Numbered from the stretch's first letter, positions 18,623 to 28,527 are shown. The stretch: 49,072 nucleotides of DNA from Flavobacteriales bacterium (GCA_021296215.1 JAGWBA010000009.1:1-49072); one strand, 5' to 3'. A program made the numbers and translations. Notes: generated by a model from the letters alone, not told the origin.

Positions 18623-21600
18623 ATGGCAACAACGAAGAAATACTGGAAAGGAATTGAAGAGTTGCAGAATGATGCAGCAGTTCAAGAACTAGCCAAGAAC
18701 GAATTTCCCGAAGAGGTAGCGACGGCCGATTTTTTAGGTGACGAGAAAGTAAGCGACACCAAAACTACGCGACGTGACTTCTTAAAATTTATGGGTTTCT
18801 CAACGGCTGCGGCTACCTTGGCCGCGTGTGAAACGCCGGTTCAAAAAGTAATCCCGTACGTAGTCAAACCTGAGGAAGTTACCCCCGGAGTAGCGAATTA
18901 CTACGCAACAACGTATAGCGACGGTGAAGATTTTGCCAGTGTGCTGGTAAAAACTCGGGAGGGTCGTCCGATCAAGATTGAAACGAACAACGACGCTCCA
19001 ATGAATGGAGCAATGACATCGCGTGTTCAGGCCAGCGTCTTGAACCTTTACGATACAGCACGTTCGAAGGCTCCTATGAAAGACGGCGCAGAGATCACTT
19101 GGGCAACTGTTGACGCTGACATAAAGAAGGCCATTGCTGATGCGGAAGCCGCGGGTAAAAAAGTGATTTTCTTGACCAACTCGATCACGAGTCCATCGAT
19201 TAACGCCGTTGGAGCGGAGTTCATGACCATGCATCCGGGAGCGAGTCACGTTTCGTATGACGCCGTTTCGTATAGCGGAATCTTGGACGCACATTCAGAA
19301 GTATTTGGAAAGCGCGCATTACCATCGTACCATTTCGATAAAGCCGAAGTAGTGGTTGGCGTGGGAGCTGATTTTCTGGGAGAGCATTTGAACTTTGGAA
19401 ACTCTCGCGACTACATCAAAATGCGTGACCCACGTCATGGCAAGATGTCCCGGCACTGGCAGTTCGAAAGCAATATGTCGATCACTGGAGCGAATGCCGA
19501 TAAGCGCGTAATGGTGAAGCCGAGTGAGCAAGGAAAGGTCATCCTCTCTCTATACAACGCCTTGGCAGCAAAGAACGGGAATCCTGCCGTAGGCAGTACA
19601 AAAACCGCTTATGACGCCGATGTCAATGCCGTAGCTAATAAGCTTTGGGCTGCTCGTGGTAAGTCTTTGGTAGTGGCCGGATCGAATGACGCGGACGTTC
19701 AAAAGGTGACGATCGCGATCAATCAGATCTTGGGGAACTACGGAGCTACTTTGGATATTGATCGAGCGAATAAAACCAAGCAAGGAAATGATGCTGAGGT
19801 AGCGACATTGCTTGCTGATATGAAGGCAGGTCAGGTAGGAGTGCTCGTAATGATGGGCGTGAACCCCGTTTACAGCCACGCAATGGGTGCTGAATTTGCC
19901 GAGGCCATGAAGAAGGTCGACACGACCGCGGTCATGGATGATCGTATGACGGAGACGGCTATTTCTGCGAATTATTTGCTGCCGACGAACCACTACCTGG
20001 AAAGTTGGGATGATGCAATGCCGGTTGAAGGTTACTATACCTTAGCGCAGCCTACCATACAAAAGCTTTACGACACTAGAAGTCCTTTGGAGAACATGTT
20101 GGCTTGGACCGGAAAGGGTGCGGCCTATGATTTCATCAAGAATCATTGGGGACAGAATATCTTGGTAGCCGGGGCCGGTTCATGGAATCGGGCCGTGCAC
20201 GATGGTTTCTACGTGCAACCCCAATCGGCCGGAGAGAATACCGAGTCGAAAGAAGCCCCTGTTTTGGTTGACGTTTCGGGAGCGGCCCGCGCGATCGCTC
20301 AGCAAAAAGGTTCGGATTTAGAGCTTGAGCTCTATACGAAATCCGGATTGGGATCAGGAGCATCTGCCAACAATCCTTGGCTTCAGGAATTCCCTGATCC
20401 GATCACCCGTACGAGCTGGGATAACTACCTCACCGTTTCTCGCACGGATGTAGAAGCGATGGGATTGGTGAATGAGAATACCTCGAATGGAGCTTTGAAC
20501 GGAAGCTTAGTGAACGTAACGGTGAATGGAACTACTGTCGAGAATGTACCGGTAATGATTCAGCCCGGACAAGCACCGGGATCTGTAGGTCTCGCGCTTG
20601 GTTACGGACGTACGGCAGCCGGAATCGTAGGTAACGGAGTAGGGGTGAACGCATTCCCTCTTTACCTCAATGGAAGTACAACACAAACAGGAGTGACCAT
20701 CGAAAAGGTCGACGGAATGCACGAGTTTGCGTGTATCCAGTTGGCTCACACAATGATGGGACGCCACATTGTGAAAGAAACAACGCTTGAAGAATTCATT
20801 GCCAATCCAAGCGCCGGTAATGACGAACCTACATTTGAAACTCATGAAGGCGTAAAGCCGGCTTCTGAGGTGAACTTGTGGGAAGAGTTCGACAAGACTA
20901 CCGGCCACTGGTGGAACCTATCGATCGATTTGAATAACTGTATCGGGTGTGGTGCATGTGTGGTTGCTTGTCAAGCAGAAAACAACGTACCGGTCGTTGG
21001 TAAGGACGAGATACGCCGCTCACGCGATATGCATTGGTTGCGTATCGATCGCTATTACAGCAGTGAGATGACCAAGGATCGTGCAGAAGAGGAAGGATTA
21101 GGAGCCATTGAGATGTATGCAGCCATGGAAGATCCGGCCGATGCACCCGAAGTGGTATTCCAGCCGGTAATGTGCCAGCACTGTAACCACGCTCCTTGTG
21201 AAACGGTTTGTCCGGTAGGGGCAACGGCTCACAGCTCTGAAGGATTGAACCACATGGCCTATAACCGTTGTATCGGTACGCGCTATTGTGCGAACAACTG
21301 TCCTTACAAAGTGCGTCGATTCAACTGGTTTAACTACCCTACCTATTCTAAGTTCAATGATGTAAACCCGGCTCAGGACGAATGGGGTAAAATGGTGTTG
21401 AATCCGGATGTAACTGTACGTGCACGTGGGGTCATGGAGAAGTGTACTATGTGCTTGCAGCGCATTCAATTGGGTAAATTGGAAGCTAAACGTGAAGGTC
21501 GTCCGGTTGCGGACGGAGACTTCACGGTTGCTTGTGCAGGAGCTTGTGATACGGGAGCAATCACCTTTGGTGATGTAAATGATCCGGAGAGTCGTGTGCA

Positions 21601-21697
21601 CAAGATTCGCGAGGAGCCACGCCGCTACTATCTGTTGGAAGAGATCGGAACAAAACCTTCCGTATTCTACCAGACTAAAGTGAGAAACAAAGCCTAA
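18623..21697 (+). CDS. actB: Alternative complex III subunit ActB (molybdopterin-like/FeS protein)
   Basis: A 1,024-residue periplasm-facing subunit. A twin-arginine motif TTRRDFLKFMGF (RR at 50-51) is followed by a hydrophobic stretch ending in AAC (Cys 69), so it is exported folded and probably lipid-anchored. The large middle part resembles molybdopterin oxidoreductases; ActB as a family carries no Mo cofactor. The C-terminal third has ferredoxin-type cysteine clusters: NNCIGCGACVVAC (from about 772), CQHCNHAPCETVCPVG (from 851), CIGTRYCANNCPYK, and EKCTMC with CAGACDTGA. The start at 18623 (MATTKKYWKGIEELQND) is chosen because it matches the usual start and avoids overlapping actA. Confidence 0.94.
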   Translation: MATTKKYWKGIEELQNDAAVQELAKNEFPEEVATADFLGDEKVSDTKTTRRDFLKFMGFSTAAATLAACETPVQKVIPYVVKPEEVTPGVANYYATTYSDGEDFASVLVKTREGRPIKIETNNDAPMNGAMTSRVQASVLNLYDTARSKAPMKDGAEITWATVDADIKKAIADAEAAGKKVIFLTNSITSPSINAVGAEFMTMHPGASHVSYDAVSYSGILDAHSEVFGKRALPSYHFDKAEVVVGVGADFLGEHLNFGNSRDYIKMRDPRHGKMSRHWQFESNMSITGANADKRVMVKPSEQGKVILSLYNALAAKNGNPAVGSTKTAYDADVNAVANKLWAARGKSLVVAGSNDADVQKVTIAINQILGNYGATLDIDRANKTKQGNDAEVATLLADMKAGQVGVLVMMGVNPVYSHAMGAEFAEAMKKVDTTAVMDDRMTETAISANYLLPTNHYLESWDDAMPVEGYYTLAQPTIQKLYDTRSPLENMLAWTGKGAAYDFIKNHWGQNILVAGAGSWNRAVHDGFYVQPQSAGENTESKEAPVLVDVSGAARAIAQQKGSDLELELYTKSGLGSGASANNPWLQEFPDPITRTSWDNYLTVSRTDVEAMGLVNENTSNGALNGSLVNVTVNGTTVENVPVMIQPGQAPGSVGLALGYGRTAAGIVGNGVGVNAFPLYLNGSTTQTGVTIEKVDGMHEFACIQLAHTMMGRHIVKETTLEEFIANPSAGNDEPTFETHEGVKPASEVNLWEEFDKTTGHWWNLSIDLNNCIGCGACVVACQAENNVPVVGKDEIRRSRDMHWLRIDRYYSSEMTKDRAEEEGLGAIEMYAAMEDPADAPEVVFQPVMCQHCNHAPCETVCPVGATAHSSEGLNHMAYNRCIGTRYCANNCPYKVRRFNWFNYPTYSKFNDVNPAQDEWGKMVLNPDVTVRARGVMEKCTMCLQRIQLGKLEAKREGRPVADGDFTVACAGACDTGAITFGDVNDPESRVHKIREEPRRYYLLEEIGTKPSVFYQTKVRNKA

Positions 21698-21710
21698 ACC
21701 TATTTAGATA

Positions 21711-21716
21711 AAGGAG
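21711..21716 (+). promoter_or_regulatory. Strong Shine-Dalgarno before actC
   Basis: AAGGAG at 21711-21716 with 6 bp before the ATG at 21723. Bacteroidota genes often lack such sites, so a near-perfect one at this subunit is notable and fixes the start. Confidence 0.6.
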
Positions 21717-21722
21717 AATCTT

Positions 21723-23099
21723 ATGCATTACGAATCGCCCATACGCGAGCCACTAATTACCGGTAAGAAGTCGTACCACGACATTACCGAAGAAGTGGCT
21801 AGGCCGATCGAAACTTCTGCCGGACGTTCCTGGTGGATCGTTTTCGGGATATCAGCTGCCATGTTCCTCTGGGGAATGGGTTGCTTAGCCTATACTGTCG
21901 GTACCGGAATCGGGGTTTGGGGTCTAAACCGAACTATTGGTTGGGCCTGGGACATCACCAACTTCGTTTGGTGGGTAGGTATTGGTCACGCCGGAACATT
22001 GATCTCGGCAGTATTGCTGCTTTTCCGCCAGAAATGGCGTATGTCGATCAACCGATCTGCGGAAGCCATGACGATCTTCGCCGTTGTACAGGCAGGTCTA
22101 TTCCCCTTGTTCCACATGGGTCGTGTTTGGAATGCTTACTGGGTATTTCCTATCCCAAACAACTTTGGAAGCCTTTGGTTGAACTTCAATTCACCGCTTC
22201 TTTGGGACGTTTTCGCGATCTCGACCTACTTGTCGATTTCGTTGGTTTTCTGGTATATGGGGTTGATTCCTGATTTTGCTATGATTCGTGACCGTGCAGT
22301 GAAACCTTTCCAAAAGAAGATCTACACGGTTTTGAGTTTTGGATGGGGAGGAAAAGCGAAACACTGGCAGCGATTCGAGGAATTGTCTTTGGTGTTGGCT
22401 GGTTTGGCTACTCCGCTGGTACTTTCGGTTCACACGATCGTATCGTTTGACTTTGCCACGTCGGTGATCCCTGGATGGCACACCACTATTTTCCCTCCGT
22501 ACTTCGTTGCCGGAGCTATCTTCTCAGGGTTTGCTATGGTGCAAACCCTGCTTATCATTATGAGGAAGGTGGTCAAGATGGAGCAGTACATCACCATCCA
22601 ACACATCGAGTTGATGAACATCGTGATCATGCTCACGGGATCAATCGTGGGTATTGCCTATATCACCGAGCTCTTCATGGCATGGTATTCCGGAGTTGAG
22701 TACGAGCAATACGCCTTCTTGAACAGGGCTACAGGGCCTTATTGGTGGGCTTACTGGTCCATGATGATCTGTAACGTGATCTCACCGCAGTTGATGTGGT
22801 TTAAAAAACTTAGAACGAGTATCGTCTTTACGTTCTTCTTATCGATCATCGTAAACATCGGTATGTGGTTTGAGCGCTTCGTGATTATCGTGACCCCTCT
22901 ACACCGCGATTACCTGCCCTCGAGCTGGACTATGTTCTCTCCAACTTTTGTGGACATTGGAATTTTCATCGGTACTATCGGATTCTTCTTTGTACTCTTC
23001 CTGCTGTATGCGCGCACCTTCCCGGTTATCGCACAGGCTGAGTTGAAGATGATCTTGAAATCTTCCGGAGAGGAGCAAAAAAAGCATCACCATGAGTAA
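21723..23099 (+). CDS. actC: Alternative complex III subunit ActC (NrfD/PsrC-like quinol site)
   Basis: A 458-residue integral membrane protein of the NrfD/PsrC family with about ten hydrophobic segments. It is one of the two large membrane subunits of the complex and is thought to hold the quinol-binding site next to ActB. Visible family features are WDITNFVWWVGIGHAGTLIS in an early helix, LFPLFHMGRVWNAYWVFP, VLSVHTIVSFDFATSVIPGW and FERFVIIVTPLHRDYLPSSW. A strong ribosome-binding site fixes the start. The C-terminus is histidine-rich (KKHHHE) and overlaps actD by 8 nt, so translation is coupled. Confidence 0.95.
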   Translation: MHYESPIREPLITGKKSYHDITEEVARPIETSAGRSWWIVFGISAAMFLWGMGCLAYTVGTGIGVWGLNRTIGWAWDITNFVWWVGIGHAGTLISAVLLLFRQKWRMSINRSAEAMTIFAVVQAGLFPLFHMGRVWNAYWVFPIPNNFGSLWLNFNSPLLWDVFAISTYLSISLVFWYMGLIPDFAMIRDRAVKPFQKKIYTVLSFGWGGKAKHWQRFEELSLVLAGLATPLVLSVHTIVSFDFATSVIPGWHTTIFPPYFVAGAIFSGFAMVQTLLIIMRKVVKMEQYITIQHIELMNIVIMLTGSIVGIAYITELFMAWYSGVEYEQYAFLNRATGPYWWAYWSMMICNVISPQLMWFKKLRTSIVFTFFLSIIVNIGMWFERFVIIVTPLHRDYLPSSWTMFSPTFVDIGIFIGTIGFFFVLFLLYARTFPVIAQAELKMILKSSGEEQKKHHHE

Positions 23100-23613
23100 G
23101 AAGTTGATTCACGGTCTATACAATGACGACGATGTATTGCTTTCGGGAGTGAAGGCGCTTCGTGAAAAAGGAATTCGAATAAAAGAGGTTTATACACCAT
23201 TTCCGGTACACGGACTAGATCACGCAATGGGACTGGCGCCAACGCGCTTGTCCATTGCGGGATTCATCTACGGACTCATTGGATTGACGTTTGCCATTTC
23301 GATGATGTACTATATGATGATCGCGGATTGGCCGCAGAATATCGGGGGTAAGCCAAGCTTTACCTACCTCGCTAACATGCCTGCCTTCGTTCCTATTATG
23401 TTCGAATGTACCGTATTATTTGCCGGTCACTTGATGGTGATCACTTTTTTGGTGCGTAATGGAATGTTTCCGGGAAGCCCAAGACAAAATCCTGATGTAC
23501 GAACTACTGATGATATGTTTCTCGTGGAGATCGAGTCGGGCGGTAATGTCGACGAGATTTCAGACGCGCTAAAGTCAACAGGAGCCGTCGAGGTTAATCA
23601 AAAAGACGCTTAA
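23092..23613 (+). CDS. actD: Alternative complex III subunit ActD (DUF3341)
   Basis: A 173-residue DUF3341 protein. The N-terminal soluble part begins MSKKLIHGLYNDDDVLLSG and contains VYTPFPVHGLDHAMGL, a family hallmark. It is followed by two transmembrane helices (about 57-80 and 97-122) with KPSFTYLANMPAFVPIMFEC between or within them. ActD is a small structural subunit whose helices pack against ActC/ActF. The length matches the family. It overlaps actC and lies 3 bp before actE. Confidence 0.94.
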   Translation: MSKKLIHGLYNDDDVLLSGVKALREKGIRIKEVYTPFPVHGLDHAMGLAPTRLSIAGFIYGLIGLTFAISMMYYMMIADWPQNIGGKPSFTYLANMPAFVPIMFECTVLFAGHLMVITFLVRNGMFPGSPRQNPDVRTTDDMFLVEIESGGNVDEISDALKSTGAVEVNQKDA

Positions 23614-23616
23614 GAA

Positions 23617-24210
23617 ATGAAGTATTTGAAAACTAGTCTTTTGGGACTTGGAGCACTGGCGATCTTCTCCGTGGCGAGTACTTCATGTCAAAAGGACAAC
23701 AAAACTCCGGGCATTGAATACATGCCCGACATGTATCGGGCTGAGTCCATAGATACTTACGAGGAAAGTGATCTGTTCGCCGATGGCGTAAGCGCTTTGA
23801 AACCTGTGGAAGGAACGATTCCTCGCGGGTTCGTTCCTTACGAGTATCCTAACTCCGAAGCGGGGTACGACTCTGCAAAGACAACCCTATCCAATCCTTA
23901 CGCTATGGCCATCGCAGGTCACGAAGACGAATGGTTGGCCGAGGGCAAGGAGTTGTACGACATCTTCTGCGATCATTGCCACGGGCCTAAAGGAATGGGT
24001 CAAGGTAAATTGGTTCAAAATGAGAAGATCCTCGGTGTTCCATCGTATGATGATGCCGGACGAGCTATTACTGAAGGAAGTATTTACCACGTGATCACCT
24101 ACGGTCGCAACATCATGGGTGCACATGCTTCACAAATTACTCCGGAGGAGCGCTGGAAGATCACCAGCTATGTATTGAAGTTGAAATCAGATCTCGAATC
24201 CGGTAAATAA
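23617..24210 (+). CDS. actE: Alternative complex III subunit ActE (mono-heme cytochrome c lipoprotein)
   Basis: A 197-residue lipoprotein. The signal ends at a lipobox with Cys 24 (VASTSCQKDNK). The single c-type heme site is CDHCH at 118-122, and a likely axial methionine lies at 167 in GRNIMGAHASQI. ActE passes electrons from the complex to the terminal oxidase or a soluble cytochrome. The N-terminal third (residues 30-100) carries the conserved MPDMYRAESIDTYEE and GTIPRGFVPYEYPN stretches typical of ActE. Overlap and spacing keep it in the operon between actD (3 bp) and actF (8 bp). Confidence 0.94.
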   Translation: MKYLKTSLLGLGALAIFSVASTSCQKDNKTPGIEYMPDMYRAESIDTYEESDLFADGVSALKPVEGTIPRGFVPYEYPNSEAGYDSAKTTLSNPYAMAIAGHEDEWLAEGKELYDIFCDHCHGPKGMGQGKLVQNEKILGVPSYDDAGRAITEGSIYHVITYGRNIMGAHASQITPEERWKITSYVLKLKSDLESGK

Positions 24211-24218
24211 GAGGGGCT

Positions 24219-25634
24219 ATGTTTGAAGTACCAGCTAAACTGAAAAGACTTGCATATATCCTGATCGGGGTCGGAGTTTTGGCCTTCGCTTATGGATTTA
24301 TTGCCGACGCACATCGCGCTTGGCCTGCATTATTGGTGAATAATACTTTCTTCTTGGGAATCGCCTTGATCGGCACCTTCTTCCTGGGAATTCAATACAT
24401 CGCACAAGCGGGTTGGTCGGTTCAATTGAACCGATTGATGCAAGCTATGGGATCGTACTTGCCGATCGCGGGTGGATTCATGGTCGTGATTATCGTGGCC
24501 GGTGGAATGCACTTGCACCACATGTACCACTGGATGGACACATTTATCACGACTGAGGAAGTAACCGTCGCTGAATTGCGTGATTACGAAGCCGGAATGT
24601 CTCATGGTGACGATCATTCCGCTGAAGCACATGCCGACGATCACGGAGATATACACGGCCAAGAAGCTCACGGCGATGACCACAGTTCTGACCACGCTCC
24701 ACATGATGCGCATGGAGAGGTCGGGGAAGATCATAGTGGTGGGCACCATATGTACGCAGCAGACTATGAGGGCATGGACGGTGAAGAAGTCATCGAAAAT
24801 CCACATTGCGATTCTATCATTGCGGGAAAAACACCGTTCTTGAATTTTGGATTTTTTATTCTTCGAGCGATCATTTACCTTCTCGGTTGGATCTGGGCTA
24901 CGCGTATATTGCGCAAACTCAGCCTTCGCGAAGACGAAGTGGGTGGAATCGATAACTACCGTAAGAGCGTTAAAGTATCAGCAATATTTACTGTATTCTT
25001 TGCCGTTACAAGCTCAACTATGGCTTGGGATTGGATTATGTCGATCGACACACACTGGTTCAGTACTCTGTTCGGATGGTATGTTTTTGCATCTATGTTC
25101 GTCAGCGGATTAACTGTACTTACCATGATGGCCGTTTACTTGAAGAAGCTGGGTTACATGGATAGCCTAAACGAGAACCACATTCACGACTTAGGAAAGT
25201 TCATGTTCGCGTTCAGTGTTTTCTGGACTTATTTATGGTTCAGTCAGTTCATGCTCATCTGGTACGCTAACATTCCGGAAGAGGTAACTTACTTCATGGC
25301 TCGATTCGACAATTATAAATTGCCGTTCTTTACCGCATTGGTATTGAATTTCATTATGCCACTTCTCGTACTTATGAGTCGGGATTCGAAACGAAACTTC
25401 GGTTTCTTGATCGCCGCAGGTATCATGATCTTGTTTGGACATTGGTTGGATTTCTTCTGCATGATCACTCCGGGAACCATGGGAGAGCACTGGCATTTTG
25501 GAATCGTTGAATTGGGCGGATTTGCCGGATTTGCCGGATTGTTCATGTTGGTGGTCTTCAATACGCTTTCAAAAGTGCCATTGATTCAAAAGAATCACCC
25601 AATGCTCAAGGAAAGCGAGTTACACCATATTTAA
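24219..25634 (+). CDS. actF: Alternative complex III subunit ActF with His-rich loop
   Basis: A 471-residue membrane protein, the second NrfD-like subunit of the complex, with about ten helices. Family features include AWPALLVNNTFFLGIALIG, YLPIAGGFMVVIIVAGG, AVTSSTMAWDWIMSIDTHWF and FWTYLWFSQFMLIWYANIPE. Between the third and fourth helices (about residues 127-178) is a soluble loop with 13 histidines and many aspartates, glutamates and glycines (MSHGDDHSAEAHADDHGDIH and onward). Such a loop could bind metal ions such as copper or zinc, but that is an inference. The gene continues the operon, 15 bp before ctaC. Confidence 0.94.
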   Translation: MFEVPAKLKRLAYILIGVGVLAFAYGFIADAHRAWPALLVNNTFFLGIALIGTFFLGIQYIAQAGWSVQLNRLMQAMGSYLPIAGGFMVVIIVAGGMHLHHMYHWMDTFITTEEVTVAELRDYEAGMSHGDDHSAEAHADDHGDIHGQEAHGDDHSSDHAPHDAHGEVGEDHSGGHHMYAADYEGMDGEEVIENPHCDSIIAGKTPFLNFGFFILRAIIYLLGWIWATRILRKLSLREDEVGGIDNYRKSVKVSAIFTVFFAVTSSTMAWDWIMSIDTHWFSTLFGWYVFASMFVSGLTVLTMMAVYLKKLGYMDSLNENHIHDLGKFMFAFSVFWTYLWFSQFMLIWYANIPEEVTYFMARFDNYKLPFFTALVLNFIMPLLVLMSRDSKRNFGFLIAAGIMILFGHWLDFFCMITPGTMGEHWHFGIVELGGFAGFAGLFMLVVFNTLSKVPLIQKNHPMLKESELHHI

Positions 25635-25649
25635 TAGGATACTAGGGAT

Positions 25650-26618
25650 ATGAATCAATTATTGATAGCCTTAACAGTTGTATTGGTCGTAGCCGCCGTT
25701 GTACAGGTGATACGTATTCTCGAATTGTCTGCGGAGTTGCGCGGCGGGAATACCAACAAGGTTAACGACAAAGACAACCGCAACCAAGGAGCTTTAATGC
25801 TTCTGTTCATGATCGCTATGGTCGTGTCGTTCTTCTGGATGTGGTTTAAGTGGGAACCACTTATGTTGCCGGGAGCCTCTTCAGAGCATGGAGTGCAGAT
25901 CGACAATTTGATGGCGATCACTATGGGAATCATCATCGTAGTTTTCTTGATTACCCAGCCTTTGTTGTTCTTCTTCGCTTATCGCTATCGCGGAAAGAAA
26001 GAGAACAAGGCATCCTACGTTTCACACAATAACCGTCTGGAACTCATTTGGACCGCTATTCCAGCGATCGTACTGACCGTTTTGATCGTTTATGGTCTCA
26101 AAACCTGGTCGGGAATCGTCAATAAGGATACAAGTGATGCTCAAGTGGTAGAATTCTATGCACGCCAGTTCGACTGGACGGCTCGATTCACCGGACAGGA
26201 TGGTATGCTTGGAGAAGCAAATGTTCGCAACATCCAAGGTGCGAACATCGTAGGTATCGATATGGAAGATGAATTTGGCCAAGATGATGTTCTCGGTCGA
26301 GGGGAGATCTACCTACCGGTAGGCCAGCCCATGTTGTTCAAATTCCGTAGCCAAGACGTACTTCACTCGGCTTACTTCCCTCATTTCCGAATGCAAATGA
26401 ACTGCGTACCGGGTATGAATACGCAGTTTGCGTTTACCCCGACCAAGACCACGGATCAAATGCGACAAGAAACGGGTAATCCGGAGTTCGATTATATCCT
26501 GCTTTGTAACAAGATTTGTGGTGCAGCCCACTACAGCATGCAAATGACCATCAAGGTGGTCTCCCAAGAAGAATATGACCGCTGGATGAGCGAACAAACG
26601 CCACTGGCCAATAGTTAA
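25650..26618 (+). CDS. ctaC: Cytochrome c oxidase subunit II
   Basis: A 322-residue subunit II that receives electrons at the CuA centre. An extra N-terminal helix (about 3-23) precedes helices at about 47-66, 88-112 and 130-150 (ELIWTAIPAIVLTVLIVYGL). The periplasmic cupredoxin domain follows, with an aromatic patch (ARQFDWTARF) and the CuA ligands His 239, Cys 286, Cys 290, His 294 and Met 297 (HSAYFPHFRM and CNKICGAAHYSM). There is no fused cytochrome c domain, so the ActE or ActA cytochromes probably act as donors, perhaps within a supercomplex. It lies directly downstream of actF and 16 bp before ctaD. Confidence 0.96.
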   Translation: MNQLLIALTVVLVVAAVVQVIRILELSAELRGGNTNKVNDKDNRNQGALMLLFMIAMVVSFFWMWFKWEPLMLPGASSEHGVQIDNLMAITMGIIIVVFLITQPLLFFFAYRYRGKKENKASYVSHNNRLELIWTAIPAIVLTVLIVYGLKTWSGIVNKDTSDAQVVEFYARQFDWTARFTGQDGMLGEANVRNIQGANIVGIDMEDEFGQDDVLGRGEIYLPVGQPMLFKFRSQDVLHSAYFPHFRMQMNCVPGMNTQFAFTPTKTTDQMRQETGNPEFDYILLCNKICGAAHYSMQMTIKVVSQEEYDRWMSEQTPLANS

Positions 26619-26634
26619 AATACCGTCACTGATT

Positions 26635-28392
26635 ATGGCTCACAATCACGCACATCACGAAGAGACGTTCCTCACGAAATACGTCTTTTCGATGGACCAC
26701 AAAATGATTGCAAAGCAATTCCTGATCACGGGAATGCTCATGGGGCTCATCGGATTTGTTATGTCCGTTTTCTTCCGTTTGCAATTGGCCTGGCCAGGTG
26801 AAAGCTTCCCTATCCTCGAAACATTTTTAGGTAAATGGGCACCTGACGGGGTAATGGATCCCAATATCTACCTCGCTCTCGTCACCATTCACGGTACCAT
26901 CATGGTATTTTTCGTGCTGACCGCCGGGCTTTCAGGGACATTCTCGAACCTCCTCATTCCATTGCAGATCGGAGCCCGAGACATGGCTAGTGGATTCATT
27001 AACATGCTTTCGTACTGGTTCTTCTTCGTAAGTTCAGTGGTGATGGTCATTTCTCTGTTCGTAACGGGCGGACCCGCATCCGCAGGATGGACGATAAACC
27101 CACCTCTTTCAGCACTTCCCCAAGCGATCCCAGGATCGGGTGCCGGTATGACTTTGTGGCTCGTGAGTATGACCTTGTTCATCGCTAGCTCACTGCTCGG
27201 TGCCTTGAACTACGTAGTAACAGTGCTCAACTTGCGTACCAAAGGGATGTCCATGACGCGTCTTCCATTGACCATTTGGGCGTTCTTCGTAACCGCTATC
27301 ATTGGTATTTTGAGCTTCCCGGTTCTTTTATCGGCAGCACTCTTGTTGCTTTTCGACCGCTCCATGGGAACGAGCTTCTACCTCAGCGACATCATGATCC
27401 AGGGAGAAGTGTTGACCAACAATGGAGGTTCTCCGGTACTCTTCCAGCACCTTTTTTGGTTCCTCGGTCACCCCGAGGTATATATTGTGCTTCTTCCGGC
27501 ACTCGGAATTACCTCTGAGATCATTTCAACGAATTCGCGAAAACCGATCTTCGGTTACCGCGCTATGGTGGGCTCGATCTTGGCCATCGCTTTCCTTTCG
27601 TTCATCGTTTGGGGACACCATATGTTTGTAACGGGTATGAACCCATTCCTCGGATCCGTATTTACCTTTACGACCTTGTTGATCGCCATTCCATCTGCGG
27701 TGAAAGCGTTTAACTACATCACAACGTTATGGAAAGGAAATATCCGTTTTACACCTGCGATGCTGTTCTCGATCGGATTGGTATCTACCTTCATCTCAGG
27801 AGGTCTTACGGGATTGATCCTCGGTGACAGCGCCCTCGACATCAACGTTCACGATACCTATTTCGTTGTGGCTCACTTCCATATCGTAATGGGGCTTTCG
27901 GCCATCTTCGGGATGTTCGCCGGGGTATATCACTGGTTCCCGAAACTGTTCGGAAAAATGATGAACAAACAATTGGGATATTGGCATTTCTGGCTCACCT
28001 TCATCGGTGCTTACGGGGTGTTCTTCCCGATGCACTTCCTAGGACTTGCCGGCGTGCCACGTCGCTACTACAGCAACACCGCATTCCCGATGTTCGATAA
28101 CCTTACCGACATCAATGTGCTGGTAACTATGTTCGCCATCCTATCAGCAGTTGGACAAGCATTCTTCTTGTTCAACTTCTTATACAGCATCTTCCGCGGT
28201 AAAAAAGCCGAACAAAATCCTTGGAAATCGAATACCCTGGAATGGACTACCCCGGTAGAGCATATTCACGGTAACTGGCCAGGCGATATCCCTGAGGTTC
28301 ACCGCTGGGCATACGACTACAGCAAGCCCGGTATGGATGATGATTTTGTTCCTCAAACCGTGCCTTTACAAGAGGGTGAAGAGGTTCATTAA
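26635..28392 (+). CDS. ctaD: Cytochrome c oxidase subunit I
   Basis: A 585-residue heme-copper oxidase subunit I of the A family, the proton-pumping core. Heme a ligands are His 86 (TIHGTIMVFF) and His 416; the heme a3 ligand is His 414 (VVAHFHIVMG). CuB ligands are His 279 in GHPEVY, with the cross-linked Tyr 283, and His 328-329 in WGHHMF. About twelve transmembrane helices are present. The N-terminus is histidine-rich (MAHNHAHHEETF). Last gene of the operon; subunit III, heme A synthase and the assembly factors are not in the window. A terminator hairpin lies 27 bp downstream. Confidence 0.97.
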   Translation: MAHNHAHHEETFLTKYVFSMDHKMIAKQFLITGMLMGLIGFVMSVFFRLQLAWPGESFPILETFLGKWAPDGVMDPNIYLALVTIHGTIMVFFVLTAGLSGTFSNLLIPLQIGARDMASGFINMLSYWFFFVSSVVMVISLFVTGGPASAGWTINPPLSALPQAIPGSGAGMTLWLVSMTLFIASSLLGALNYVVTVLNLRTKGMSMTRLPLTIWAFFVTAIIGILSFPVLLSAALLLLFDRSMGTSFYLSDIMIQGEVLTNNGGSPVLFQHLFWFLGHPEVYIVLLPALGITSEIISTNSRKPIFGYRAMVGSILAIAFLSFIVWGHHMFVTGMNPFLGSVFTFTTLLIAIPSAVKAFNYITTLWKGNIRFTPAMLFSIGLVSTFISGGLTGLILGDSALDINVHDTYFVVAHFHIVMGLSAIFGMFAGVYHWFPKLFGKMMNKQLGYWHFWLTFIGAYGVFFPMHFLGLAGVPRRYYSNTAFPMFDNLTDINVLVTMFAILSAVGQAFFLFNFLYSIFRGKKAEQNPWKSNTLEWTTPVEHIHGNWPGDIPEVHRWAYDYSKPGMDDDFVPQTVPLQEGEEVH

Positions 28393-28419
28393 GTTCACAT
28401 TGTGACTAACGAATTAGCT

Positions 28420-28445
28420 CGAGTCCCGTCAATTGGCGGGACTCG
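28420..28445 (+). terminator. Terminator of the act-cta operon
   Basis: A 9-bp perfect stem, cgagtcccg at 28420-28428 and cgggactcg at 28437-28445, with an 8-base loop, followed by TTGTATTTT. It lies 27 bp after the ctaD stop. Confidence 0.75.
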
Positions 28446-28489
28446 TTGTATTTTACCAATTCGAATATGTGACTTTTGAATAATCTCGG

Positions 28490-28521
28490 TTTGTGGGGTT
28501 AGATAGGTGAACCTACATTTG
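28490..28521 (+). promoter_or_regulatory. Strong promoter in the gene-free gap before ruvB
   Basis: TTTG at 28490-28493, exactly 20 bp, then TACATTTG at 28514-28521. Both elements fit the Bacteroidota consensus. It lies after the cta terminator, so it opens a new transcript starting near 28528. Confidence 0.65.
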
Positions 28522-28527
28522 GTTCAA

